From: Pachyseris speciosa
Lineage: Eukaryota; Cnidaria; Anthozoa; Scleractinia; Pachyseridae
NCBI GenBank assembly: GCA_016490735.1
Contig: JAEMWC010000074.1
Location: 511,501 to 575,500 of the forward strand
Direction of reading: 5' to 3'
Length of the DNA stretch: 64,000 nucleotides
Both the position numbers and the translations under genes were made by a program. Positions 52,323-62,410 of this stretch are shown one piece after another. Below the pieces are notes generated by a model. It searched no databases. It was not told where the DNA came from and was given only the letters and a program-made list of their open reading frames with translations. The number at the start of each line of letters is the position of its first letter. The first letter of the stretch is position 1.

Positions 52323-52676
52323 ATTTGGCAACTTGATGGGTATGACAAGCTTAAACCATATGGCTTTGCCATCCATGCAGCATTTTTGCCACCAAAATCA
52401 AGATACCTATGCAAAACAACAGGATACTTAAATCTCATGATTGCTGGTCACTGCGCGGGTCACTGTTGCCAGAAATATGGTTGCTTTGAGAGAGTTACGA
52501 AGCTAATCTGTTTGGTAAATAGTCGTAAACTTTCTGTTATTGACTTTTGTGTTGATGCAGTTGTTCCGACGATGACAAGGTCCGATGCAGGCACGGAAAA
52601 TGGGTTGCTTGCCACTTGTCAAATGTTTTTACGACGGAACTGTTTAGAAAACGTGGCAGCTGAATGGGCAACCAGG
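52311..52676 (+). pseudogene. Integrase-core (rve-like) gene relic, exon 1
   Basis: 'WQLDGYDKLKPYGFAIHAA' and later 'TMTRSDAGTENGLLATCQMFLRR' match the catalytic core of a metazoan integrase-domain gene family common in corals ('DGYDKLKPYGF', 'R.D.GTENG'). The first exon ends near 52676 (ACCAG|GTAG). A frame change is needed near the end to reach the conserved 'NQRIEA' junction, so I regard it as decayed. Confidence 0.6.
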
Positions 52677-52920
52677 TAGTATTGCTTGTCAATAAAAACT
52701 GAGAAAGAGGACCGTTAAATTACCATTTGTTGTCTGCATTTCCGCCTCACAGTAAATTGTGTTATAGATGTTTCCGCCTTCTTGCTTCCGTTGTGTCAAA
52801 CCCAAATCGGAACGTTATTTAAGAAAATGCGATGTTTCCTATCTCGATTTCAAACAGTGTATTTCACAATATTCATCTAATGCTGACTATACATGTTACG
52901 TTCTATTACATTTTTGCAGA

Positions 52921-52984
52921 GAATAGAAGCTTACTGGCAAAACAAGCGAAAACGCAACTGCCGGTACTGGGAGAGCGAGTTTGA
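52921..52984 (+). pseudogene. Integrase-core gene relic, exon 2
   Basis: TTTTTGCAG|AGAATAGAAGC opens 'RIEAYWQNKRKRNCRYWESEFE', the family's conserved 'RIEAWW..LR' helix, 240 bp after exon 1. Nothing further could be placed in 53000-54500. Confidence 0.5.
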
Positions 52985-54544
52985 GGTACTGCAAACTGAA
53001 ATCAGTTCAACTGAATGCTTGTACTAGTTTATGTCTCAGTCCTATCACCCAAGCATATGTTGGACATGTTTGAAATTCTACCGCATATCAGATATATTGA
53101 CAAACGACCCATCCTGTGGAAGTACGGCCCGCCATTAGCATGTGCGACTTCCCAAATGTCCTACAAATGACAGGCTAGTTAAATTTAGAATAACCTAAGC
53201 CAAAACAAGGTTAAGGTCGTTTTATACATTATTTGACATGAATTTCTTTGTCGGTTTATTTCTAGTACCTTTCTGCCGATGGATTACTAGTTCCTGATGA
53301 TCCCCTTCACAAGTAAGAGATGTCCACTATGACTGAAATATGTAGGGACCATGTAGTTGAAGCTCCGGTACGATCTACAGGCATAATTAATTTCGTAGTG
53401 AATCAAACAGACAAGCCTTTCCCTTTCATTCCGTGCTTAACTAAAAATAAAAATGGAAAAACCCAGTATTGTGTAATATCCAGTCGGCTGTTGAATTTTT
53501 TTTTAAGTTCAGTTCCTCATTTGTGTATTCGTGAGGACTCTCTTCTGACCTTCATGGTATTGTTACTTTGAAATCATCAGAGCTTCCGTACAATATGTCT
53601 ACATGTCTCTTTTTCGTTAAGACTGAGCTGAGGGATTTCTTAGAAGAGCACAATTCCCTCAGAATACGATAACAGCACGGTAAAAAGACCCCTCAGGGGA
53701 TTCCTTAAGACGTATACAGTTTTCTTGAACTGAAGGATACGCCTGTCTTTTCATTTTGGTATTGAAACGTTATTTAGAAGAGAGTTGATTTTCAAAATAA
53801 TTATGATTTACGTGAAATTCCGGAAAACTTTCGTGACTTACATGTATTCTCTCGCGAAATAATTAGAAACACGCGCTTCGATGATTTTCCTTGCAAGGTT
53901 TAAGCAAGCCGGTTTTCAGCCAGAGCAAAGTGACGCGAGGAGCAAGGTCTTCAAGAAAATCTTCCAGACTACCTTGCTGCTGACTTTCATAGCCGAGCCA
54001 ATGCCTTTTTCGACGTTGAAATGGCAATACGTACTGCTCAGGATGCCTATATCGCCCTAGTAACTCATATACAGACCTTATCAGAATAGCAAGTGTGTAA
54101 GATGTATTTTCTCTCTCTGACTAATTTACTGATATATCTTTTACTATAAAACCATCAATGGCGGCGAGTTATATGGTGGCTAATTGAACAATTGTTCATT
54201 TTATGTCCAATTAATGTTGGTCAAGTCGTTATGATATTGAAATCTCGAGTTCGCCTCCTAATTGTTAGTTGATATCAAAATGCAGAATATAAATCGTCCA
54301 ATGCCAGCAACTCCTCTTGTTCAATACAATTATGACATAATTGACAGGCCAACGGTTGTGACGTTGTAACTATTAAAATTATAAAGAAAATTTGCTCTTG
54401 GGGACGTCTGCTGCGTCTGCAATCCAAAAAATATAAATTATATGTTATCTATAAGCGACTCGAGGAAAAAGAAAGTGAAAAGTGTTTGGCTAGAGGCACA
54501 CTTAAGCCCAGCTTCTTTCTATAGGCAACGAAGACTACACACCA

Positions 54545-54782
54545 TTCAAATCCTTGAGACCCAGGCCCGGTCTGCTTAAACGTTTCAATTGCATCTGAGG
54601 AAAGGTTTCCGATGCCAAAGTATCTAGTCCTCCAAAGTGAGTGAAATAAGAAATACAACATGATAGAAATGCACGAAACCCCAAATCGAAACTCAGAAAA
54701 AAATCCGAGTTCCAGATGGGATTTGAACCCACGACCCTCCGCGATTTAGACGGACGCTCTAACCACTGAGCTACTGGAGACT
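54545..54782 (-). mobile_element. tRNA-derived SINE, second family
   Basis: The minus-strand head at 54782-54710 has A box TAGCTCAGTGGTTAGAGC and B box GGGTTCAAATCCC with paired acceptor arms (TCTCCAG/CTGGAAC), followed by ACTCGGATTTTTTTCTGAGTTTCG. The downstream frame '..GSNPIWNSDFFLSF' is a SINE artefact. Confidence 0.75.
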
Positions 54783-54975
54783 CTATGGTGAGTAAGGGCG
54801 AAATGTGGGCTTTGGCTGGAACCGCATCACGCGGTCACACAGCCAAATAATGACTAGCAAACTCATAACTGCATCACGCAGTATCTAGTAACATGGAAAA
54901 GAAGCAAAGGGTAACCTGCCGTCCTGAACACTATTTCTAAAATCAGTTTGTATGCCAAGTGTTACATTGATATAG

Positions 54976-55141
54976 GTAATCACATGATTTCGAGTGCAAT
55001 TTGGAATAAATAAGCACGAACAATAAATTTCAAAGACTAACAAAACTGCACCAGCAGGTAGGCCGAGTGCAATATGTGGTCTTTGAAAAAAGTTACAAGT
55101 GCTTATTTATCGAAATTGCACGCGAAAAATCATGCGATTAC
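54976..55141. mobile_element. 166-bp MITE
   Basis: GTAATCACATGATTTCGAGT...AATAAATAAGCAC paired with its complement at 55098-55141. Non-coding. Confidence 0.7.
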
Positions 55142-55687
55142 TTCTTAATAACATTCATGGAAACCTCAAAATGTCAGCCACTGTTTTCACTCGCAGCTCA
55201 TCGATGTATCTGAACTTTGCGCCATCCAGAGGCCGCGTTTGATTGGCTCAATTTCAGTGACTGTTTATTATCCCAATCAGAATACTTTTTATGTTGCCGC
55301 TTATTTGGACTGATTTTCTCTTAGGCAATCATAATCGCGAATTCTTTCATGTATTTGTGCACTTTTTGTCCTATTTGTAAACTCACCCTTTTTCTGCCGT
55401 GGCAACCTCAACGTCTGTGAGTCGAAGATTCATGCCTAATTGCAACAACAGCATATATGAATATCTAATTTCGGATTCTTTTTTATTTGACCTAGTTGCG
55501 ATTATAGTAACTGCATGCTGAACAACAGAATCTAGTAAACTACCATCGAGCATCATGTAGGACATGGTAAACGGCATTGTTATAGTAAATATCAAATGTT
55601 CAAGCAAGCAACCGTGGACAATAATCCTGCTGGTATACGTTGGATCAAACTGGTGATCTGATCGGCGTAATAAAATCAACAAAGAGT

Positions 55688-55897
55688 ATAAAAGCAAGGG
55701 CCGATACAACGTAGAATGGTTTTAAGTTTTGTGTACTATATTTCGGCTGGCCAAACCAGCCTTCTTCAGGTACAGTGAAACACCCCTTCCAATGTAAATT
55801 CTCGTTGTACCTGAAGAAGGCTGGTTTAGTTTGGCCAGCCGAAATACTGAACAAAAAATTTAAAACCATTCTACGTTGTATCGGCCCTTGCTTTTAT
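55688..55897. mobile_element. Inverted pair of Penelope-type terminal sequences
   Basis: AAAAGCAAGGGCCGATACAA...TATTTCGGCTGGCCAAACCAGC at 55688-55770 recurs inverted at 55815-55897. Each arm contains CTGAAGAAG-stem-CGAAAT. Lies just downstream of the last alpha-kinase exon found. Confidence 0.7.
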
Positions 55898-55954
55898 ATT
55901 CATTGTTATAGTGTCTTGTGGCCGCCGCCTCTATAAGTGTTTTAAAAACGTTAC

Positions 55955-56174
55955 CTTCACGGTCTGTCACCACCAATGACCCGCTTGTGTATTCTAGCGT
56001 CCAGTGGGCAAACGCCAAACAGACTTTACCGTCAGAAGTATCTTGGCCTTGTTTTGTGGCATTCCCGTCATTGATAAGATACTTTTTGAAATCCCTCTTC
56101 AATACTTCCTCCATCATGAAAACCTCTTCTTCTGCGTCCTTCCTTTGCAGCACGGAGAATGAAGCACGGTATAA
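55955..56174 (-). CDS. Alpha-kinase domain exon (C-terminal lobe)
   Basis: Acceptor TTTAGAG|TTATAC at 56175 and donor GAAG|GTAACG at 55954; phase 0 in, phase 1 out; 220 bp. Encodes a helix (LYRASFSVLQRKDAEEE) and '..LINDGNATKQ', 'VCLAFAHWTLEYTSGSLVVTDREG', which matches the alpha-kinase pattern 'KY.NN.G...aFsHfty..S.g.l.V.D.QG'. The next family exon (metal/DLTDP region) was not found; a repeat pair occupies the site. Confidence 0.75.
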
Positions 56175-56802
56175 CTCTAAAGAAAATTGCAATAGTGCGT
56201 TAAAAAAGAGATAAAAAACAGAGTGTTATGAAGGAAACCTCACCGCCATACCAATTTGTTTGTTATTAGTAAAAGTTATTCACTTTGGTGAACAAGTTTA
56301 TACCAATTTAATTTTTTTAGTTCGTCGCCGCACCTTCCAGTTCCACAAGTTAAGTTTCTCATTAAAATTGCTTGCAGCGCCTTTTCAGTCAAAAGACAAG
56401 AAAGCAGATAATTCGGCGCTTTTGCGATTCCTTATGCTCGACCGCACTAGCAATCTACTGTTGATGACGTTTGGGTCACTTGTCAGTGTTTTACGTACTC
56501 AGGTACATCTTGCAGAATCTCCTTCGTGTTCTTTTTAAATTGTTTCGCAAGATGCGAAACGACCATCTGGGTTTGCACGTCCTAAGAAAGGTAGGAATCC
56601 ATACATTGCAGAAGGCACTTATAGATAGAGGGCAAGCAAAAAAACAAAAAAAAAACAAAACACAAAAAGGCGTGAAAGTGACTTTAAAAAAAGGCTTCCC
56701 AAGATAACAGCTATTTGCGGACCAACAATCCACGGTGGTCATCAGTGACTTTGTATTTGAATGCGCGTGCGTTTCAGTTACAACTGGTTAAGTAGCTCAT
56801 AC

Positions 56803-57070
56803 CTTCATGGCCATTTTCCGCAGACTTCGCCCTTTCGCCATTGCCTGTTCCTCCACAGGAACTGTGTAATCTTTCAGTACTAGGTCATCCCCTAAGTTGA
56901 AACCTGAAAGAAGGGGGTTCTTATTTGTAATTTTGAGTTTAACCAGGTAAGCTGCCCTCATGCCACCAGAAGCGAACGCAATGTCTGATTCACGCACCAC
57001 AATTAAAATGCCCAAAGCCTGCCATGCTTCAGTCGTGACATCAAGCGTCAGAACGTTGTATGCAATTAGT
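56803..57070 (-). CDS. Alpha-kinase domain exon (N-terminal lobe)
   Basis: Acceptor TTTCCTTTCAG|ACTAATT and donor ATGAAG|GTATGA. 268 bp, ends in phase 0, continuous with the exon at 56174. 'FASGGMRAAYLVKL' is the Gly-rich strand of alpha-kinases and 'DLVLKDYT' contains a candidate nucleotide-site lysine. An atypical eukaryotic Ser/Thr kinase; substrate unknown. Together with the exon at 55955 this is the best-supported part of the gene. Confidence 0.75.
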
Positions 57071-57283
57071 CTGAAAGGAAAAACATTAAAAGCTTACTAC
57101 CTAGGTCATAAGAAACATTTAATAGGATAATGAGATAATTGGGTAACGGGGTTTCAACTGTCATGAATACGTTCATGGTTGACAGGAAGCTGAGCTCCCC
57201 CTGAGATGTGTGTTCGAAGCGGAAGCAGAAGGAGGCATAACAACAACTTATCATTCTTGTCTTTTTAAAGCCATGTCAATTAC

Positions 57284-57364
57284 CTCGTGAATCCTGCACG
57301 TTCCCGCCAGGGTAAATGCTCTTTCCAGCTTGGACCAATTTCTCTTTGCTTAGATCCTCCACTT
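57284..57364 (-). CDS. Candidate alpha-kinase gene exon
   Basis: Reads '..IGPSWKEHLPWRERAGFT' in the frame that joins exon 57070 (phase 2 out). Donor ACGAG|GTAATT. The exact acceptor is uncertain (57364 or a few bases in), because the 5' phase does not match the preceding candidate exon unless an AG 11 bp further in is used. Confidence 0.5.
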
Positions 57365-57668
57365 CTATACATGTGCGGTAAACAAAGCTTGTTGTGAGCA
57401 TCAAAAGTACAAAAGAGGGGGTTAATCATTACTTTGTAAAGCCTCCAGATACAACATCCTAGTTTCGTAGCTTGAAAATCGTTGTTTAAAAATGTAAATA
57501 TTTTGAGCTACTAGTGTTATTTATCTCCCGGCTTGTGTTTTCATTAAGGTACTATTTTATTTTATTATGGGGTAAGTAACTAGAATTTTAGTGTTCCCAA
57601 TTAACAGACATGTTAAAGTATTTCGGACACTTAAATAAAGTTGTATCTTATCGAAGTCATCAGCTTAC

Positions 57669-57751
57669 CTCCTATGCTGTTGTTAGACGAATTCGGACTA
57701 GTCGTGTGGATACGAATCATACTGCCTCGACCAGATGCGTATACTTCAGAT
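57669..57751 (-). CDS. Candidate exon, Ser/Asn-rich linker
   Basis: CTACAG|ATCTG to AGGAG|GTAAGC, 83 bp, encodes 'SEVYASGRGSMIRIHTSPNS'. Phase matches the exon at 58152. Confidence 0.45.
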
Positions 57752-58075
57752 CTGTAGATGGAAAACATAAACAGGTAGTTGGGTGCCCGATTCTCAGGGC
57801 CCGATTCACTACCAAAGCGATACCGAGAAATCCACAGGTTATTGCTTTGAAACCTAATTGGCAGGTTGTGACCACATACTATTCAGGGCATACAGTAGTT
57901 TTGCAACTATTAAATATCCAGTGTATTTTGTGCTATATCCTGCTGAAGAACAATTTTGGCTCAGTTGTCTACGCATGCTACGTACTCTCCGGATCAAACG
58001 CTGGAATTTATACCGATGAAAATACAGTCACGATGCAGTTTAATTTAGCTATAGCTTGACATCGATTCAACTCAC

Positions 58076-58152
58076 CCACTTTGCTTCGAGCTTGTATTCT
58101 GCTGAGACTGCCCGGATGTGTTGCTTATATTTCCATACGATAAATCGCTGGG
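58076..58152 (-). CDS. Candidate exon, Ser/Gln/Asn-rich linker
   Basis: CTCTTTAG|CCCAGC to AGTGG|GTGAGT, 77 bp, phase 0 in and 2 out, fits both neighbours. Low-complexity peptide (GNISNTSGQSQQNTSSKQ). Confidence 0.45.
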
Positions 58153-58445
58153 CTAAAGAGGAAGTCCCTAGTTACGTTAAGGGTCAATTCAAATCATGAG
58201 TCGCCAGTTTGAAAAAAGGCTTGAAAAAGGAGAATACAATTGGAATACCACTGGAAACAAAACACTGTAGTATACAACAACTGAATAAGAAAGAGATCGG
58301 ACGCAACGAAAAGGGCTCCCCTTTATAAAGCGCTATTGCACCTCCTCATGAACCATTTTTGGAGTACGATTATTACACCGTGGACGACACAAATTAATCT
58401 CAAGAGAAGATAATAACGACTTACACAAGACCTGAATGTACCTAC

Positions 58446-58643
58446 TTTTAGGTATGAAAAGTTAAAGGATGTCTTGTTGTAAGGGGAAGTGGGGTCGGTG
58501 CCCCTGGCTCTCGCATCCAACAGGAAAATGTCAATGTTTCTCCTGGCAATCTCTTCTTGGTATCTAGGCTCCTCAGTACCCAGGAATTCTTGAGCACAGG
58601 CCTTGAGGACATTCTCTAAGGTTGCAGGTTTACCAAAACGGAT
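58446..58643 (-). CDS. Candidate exon upstream of the alpha-kinase domain
   Basis: TTTGAACAG|ATCCG to CTAAAA|GTAGGT, 198 bp, phase 0 both ends. Encodes 'GKPATLENVLKACAQEFLG' and 'IARRNIDIFLLDARARGTDP', a helical segment without a domain I recognise. Confidence 0.5.
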
Positions 58644-59007
58644 CTGTTCAAAAGCAAACAAAAAAACTCAGTATACAAAGATAGAACATTTTCTTTGAGC
58701 TAGGTACATGTCAATTACGTTTACATGTATAACCTCTCTGTCATCCCTTAGAATATAGTATTAGCGCATAGAACCAACGAAATTAGAGTCGCAAGGTTGA
58801 AACATCTAAGTTTTCCCGAGATGAATGAAACAAAAGTATACACAAACCTGTCTTCTTCACCCACTGCGCATGTATTTTGGTTTCTTTAGCTGTATCTTTA
58901 TTGACTGCGAATAAATTAAAAACGACTAAACGAGAGACCTTAAAAGTGCTTTTATTTAGAAAATAAATTAGATGGAATTATTTGTTATTCCGCACATACC
59001 TTTCGAA

Positions 59008-59025
59008 AGGGGGGGGGGGGGGGGT
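59008..59025 (+). repeat. Poly(G) run
   Basis: About 17 consecutive G residues. Confidence 0.9.
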
Positions 59026-59342
59026 GTTGGGGTCTCGGGATGCTTTTCCCTTCTTAGATGAACTCCCGAACCCGACTTCAGTGGCTATTTTCTTTCAGTT
59101 TTGTTATACTGAAGCATTTCACTGAACCCTGCAAATAGGCAAAATGTGGGATATTACAATGAATATGCTCACCAAACTGTCCTTATGATAACTTCTTTCA
59201 CCACAGGTGTCTGTAAGACAAAGCTAGTAAACTTGGAGGTACATAAGCGCGTAGTACATTGCCTTTTTAGGCGAACCGTCGCGAGATTTTTAAACAAACC
59301 ATTCCATCAGGTATTGATATCTCTTATGGATTTTTTCACACA

Positions 59343-59390
59343 ATCATAGTTAAGATCATAGTTAAGATCATAGTTAAGATCATAGTTAAG
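59343..59390 (+). repeat. 12-bp tandem repeat, four copies
   Basis: AAGATCATAGTT repeated four times. Confidence 0.9.
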
Positions 59391-60049
59391 AGACTATACT
59401 TACGTTGAATTAAGCGATCTCTTTGAATGCTGCTGAAAGGTCAGTGCAATGCAGGAGAAAGTTCATACCAACCGACTCCAAATCCCACCAAATTGCACAT
59501 AATACATAACCACTCAATCAATAACTCAGTAAAGTAGTACGTGAACTTGATTAACTGGCTCATAGTTCAACACAATTTGGGATAAGAACAGGCACAATTC
59601 TGAATTATAGGGAACATTTTTTCTCCATCGCTTGACTCATGCTCAAAGCGATGTCAACCGTTTCAAATGACATTGAAATGTATGAAGTCACATGGCACAT
59701 CGTTACGTCACGCGCGCTTCGCACTTAACATATTGGTTTGCCTATGATGTGGAATCCCGGCTAACGACACATTTTACTCTGCTTTTCAGTCTTCCCCCTG
59801 ACGCTCGTTTTTTAATATCTCACGTTGTTTTAATTATTTTTAAAGTATTTCTTCGAGTATTTCTTATTTCATGCTTTTTCTCAACGAGAAGCTAAGAAAG
59901 TTTAAAACGGAAAAAAACAGTTGACCAGGTTTTGTGTATGTGTAATGACCGTAAGAAAGATATCTTATTATAAGTTGCATTTAACGTTGGTACCAATAAC
60001 ATTGCTGGACAAGTTTGTATTATAAATTGAAAAGAAGCTAATAGCTTAC

Positions 60050-60115
60050 GTAAAGCTTTCTGCTCTTCACCCAGTGCTACTGATACGCGGTCCTGTGATG
60101 GTTGATGTGCAACTG
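60050..60115 (-). CDS. Candidate small exon, helical
   Basis: TTTTTAG|CAGTTG to TTTAC|GTAAGC; 66 bp encoding 'VAHQPSQDRVSVALGEEQKAL'. Its phase does not match the next candidate upstream, so an intervening exon or an error in one boundary is likely. Confidence 0.35.
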
Positions 60116-60209
60116 CTAAAAACGACAACAAAATCGAATGAAAAACGTTGCTTTCATGAAGCGAATAAAATAACCAAACTCTTCCAATTCAATTCATTTA
60201 GCACATCAC

Positions 60210-60347
60210 CTTCCACAGATATCCTCCCCATATTTCTGTGGTCCTTGGCGAAATGGCCACAAGTGTAACGCAGTCATTAGTATTTAAGACTTTCACAAAC
60301 TGTGTGCACTTGCAGTCATTCGATCCAATGCAACCAGACATTGCCTC
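60210..60347 (-). CDS. Candidate Cys-rich exon of the same minus-strand gene
   Basis: TATTCAG|GAGGC to GGAAG|GTGATG; 138 bp, phase 0 both ends: 'EAMSGCIGSNDCKCTQFVKV' then 'DCVTLVAIS'. A preceding 51-bp candidate exon (60569-60619, 'RAGCSCPSSVH') joins in phase. Domain not recognised. Confidence 0.4.
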
Positions 60348-60648
60348 CTGAATATAAGATAAATAATATTAGAGCGGGGTGATGTGTTGTAAATGGGTCA
60401 AATATCATATAGTTTAACAAATTGTTACAAATCTGACGTGAGTGACGATCGTTATCTCAGAAACCTATTACCTTGTTAACTTGCGCTTACTCCACATGCA
60501 TTCATCGAAATAGCTGTTTGCTGCAGTTATCACAGGAAAAAAAATGGAAAACAAATCAGCTCACTTACGTGTACAGAGGAAGGGCAAGAGCACCCAGCAC
60601 GATTGTTTGATGTCTTTGCCTCTCTAAAGGCCACACAGGGAGACGCAA

Positions 60649-60831
60649 TAGACCTTTTTCATAATGGCGGACGATTTTAATTATTCTTTTGTATATGCGT
60701 TAATTAGCCCTACTAACCTCACTTTAATGAAAAAATTCTATTGAATTTTGCACATGCTGACGAGGCTAGTAGGGCTCATTATCATAAGAATAAAAGAATA
60801 ATTTGTCGGGCGCCATTATGAAAAGGGTCTA
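60649..60831. mobile_element. 183-bp MITE
   Basis: TAGACCTTTTTCATAATGGC and its near-complement (GCCATTATGAAAAGGGTCTA) at the other end. Non-coding. Confidence 0.8.
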
Positions 60832-61029
60832 TACTGTTGTTAGTGAAATGCTCGCAAAAATGCTGATTGGTGGAGCAAAAGAAAGAAGAAATAAATTCAT
60901 GAAACTAACCAGAATTCTGACCATTTGCCATATTCGTCGTACAGGAGTAATCGCGCTTAGATCAGAGGAGTAACCACTGAGGAGTAACCGCGCGTAGGTC
61001 AGAGGAGTAACCGCAGAGGAGTAACCGGA

Positions 61030-61475
61030 ACCAAAGGGGAATGAAGTAACCTGCCGTCGTGTGTTGTGAGCCAACAGCAAAGCATGATGGTCTACCCCGT
61101 CTACCCGTTTTCGTTTTTGTTTAGTTTTCGTTTTTTGAAAACCAAACACCAAAATCTTAAAACAAAAAACTAAAACTTAAAACAAAAAGGAAAAAAAGAA
61201 AAAATCAAAACGTAAACGAAACCTTAAAACAAATTGAAAAACTTAAAAATTAAAACCAAATCACGAATTACATAATCAAAATTATAAAATTAAACCGAAC
61301 ACTAAAATAAGTAAAATCTGAAAGAAAAACTGAAAACCTTAAAACGAAAACGAAAACTAAAATTAGATATTAAGAAAATAAACTCAAAAGAGGAAATAAA
61401 AAAAGTAAAAATGAAAAACAAAAACAAAAACAAAACCGGTCAGTCCCCTTCCCTGGGCTTCCGTACAGTCAATAA
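61030..61475 (+). mobile_element. Partial copy of the composite element's right arm
   Basis: GTGTTGTGAGCCAACAGCAAAGCATGATGGTCTACCCCGTCTACCCG...CCCTGGGCTTCCGTA parallels 49730-50133, including the A-rich tract. Confidence 0.85.
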
Positions 61476-61599
61476 GTACATAGTGGCTTGCAAGGACCAC
61501 CGAGACAAAATCTCGAGAAGCACCGGATCCTAAAGTAAAGGATCTGACCAGCAACAAATTGTGTAACAAATAAACTAAGAAAGCAAGGCTGAATTAACG

Positions 61600-62410
61600 G
61601 TCAGGGAAATATATTTTCCAATATTTCGAAAGGCACGGCCTTTCTTCTTCAGGGTTTGTTAGAGACTGACCCTGAGGCAAAAGACGTCACAATTTAAATG
61701 ACCTGTCATGGGATACTTGAAACATAAGCTGTATATACAATTACATAAACAAAAACGTTACAATTGAAAATTAAACTGGTAAATAACAGTCAACATAACA
61801 GCGTGGAAATAGAAAACTGATAACGTAACAATAAGAAATGAACATGAAAAAGAAGGATGAAAGACGGGAAAATTGTTCATGTTTCATCTCTCCTATTAAG
61901 ATCTAGAGGTTCAAGCGTTTGACCCCTGTCAATGAGATATGCCTCTCTAGCTTTGCGTACACTGTCACGATTAGATTTAATGAGTTCTAGAGGAATAAGT
62001 AGCTTGTCAGAAGCGTTATGGTTGTTAGAAAGGAAATGTTCTGAGACTGTAGTAGGTTTAGAAGTGTTAGCTGGTTTGTCTACTGGTCTACGATGTTCGT
62101 TAAAACGGTGTTTAAGTCGTCGTTTTGTTTCTCCTGTGTACTGTTTGTGGGAGTGGTTGCAATGTACCATGTAAATACCGTTTTTAGAGTTACAGTCTAA
62201 TGATGAGTGATATGTCTTGTTTCACCGGTAGAATGAAATGTACAACTAGTACGTCCGTCTGTTATGTATAGTTGCATGTATAGTTGCATGGAGGTGGACT
62301 GTTGTGTGTGGGCGGATTACGCAGTTTTGCGTTAACCATTAATTTACTAAGGTTATTGGTCCGTCGAAAGGGAACAAGAGGTGTGGCTTTGAACATAAGT
62401 ACGTACTATT
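61600..62410 (-). pseudogene. Penelope-like element 3' fragment (GIY-YIG end)
   Basis: The minus-strand frame 62170-61877 reads 'CNHSHKQYTGETKRRLKHRF', '..VSEHFLSNNHNASDKLLIPLE', 'RKAREAYLIDRGQTLEPLDLNRRDE', the GIY-YIG endonuclease end of a Penelope-like ORF. Degraded upstream sequence to 62410 reads like the linker before it. Downstream, CTGAAGAAG-stem-CGAAAT at 61655-61624 is the terminal motif. Confidence 0.8.

Noticed and set aside
54710..54782. Functional tRNA gene on the minus strand
   Set aside because: The tRNA-like head continues into a SINE body, and the D/anticodon region fits a tRNA poorly.
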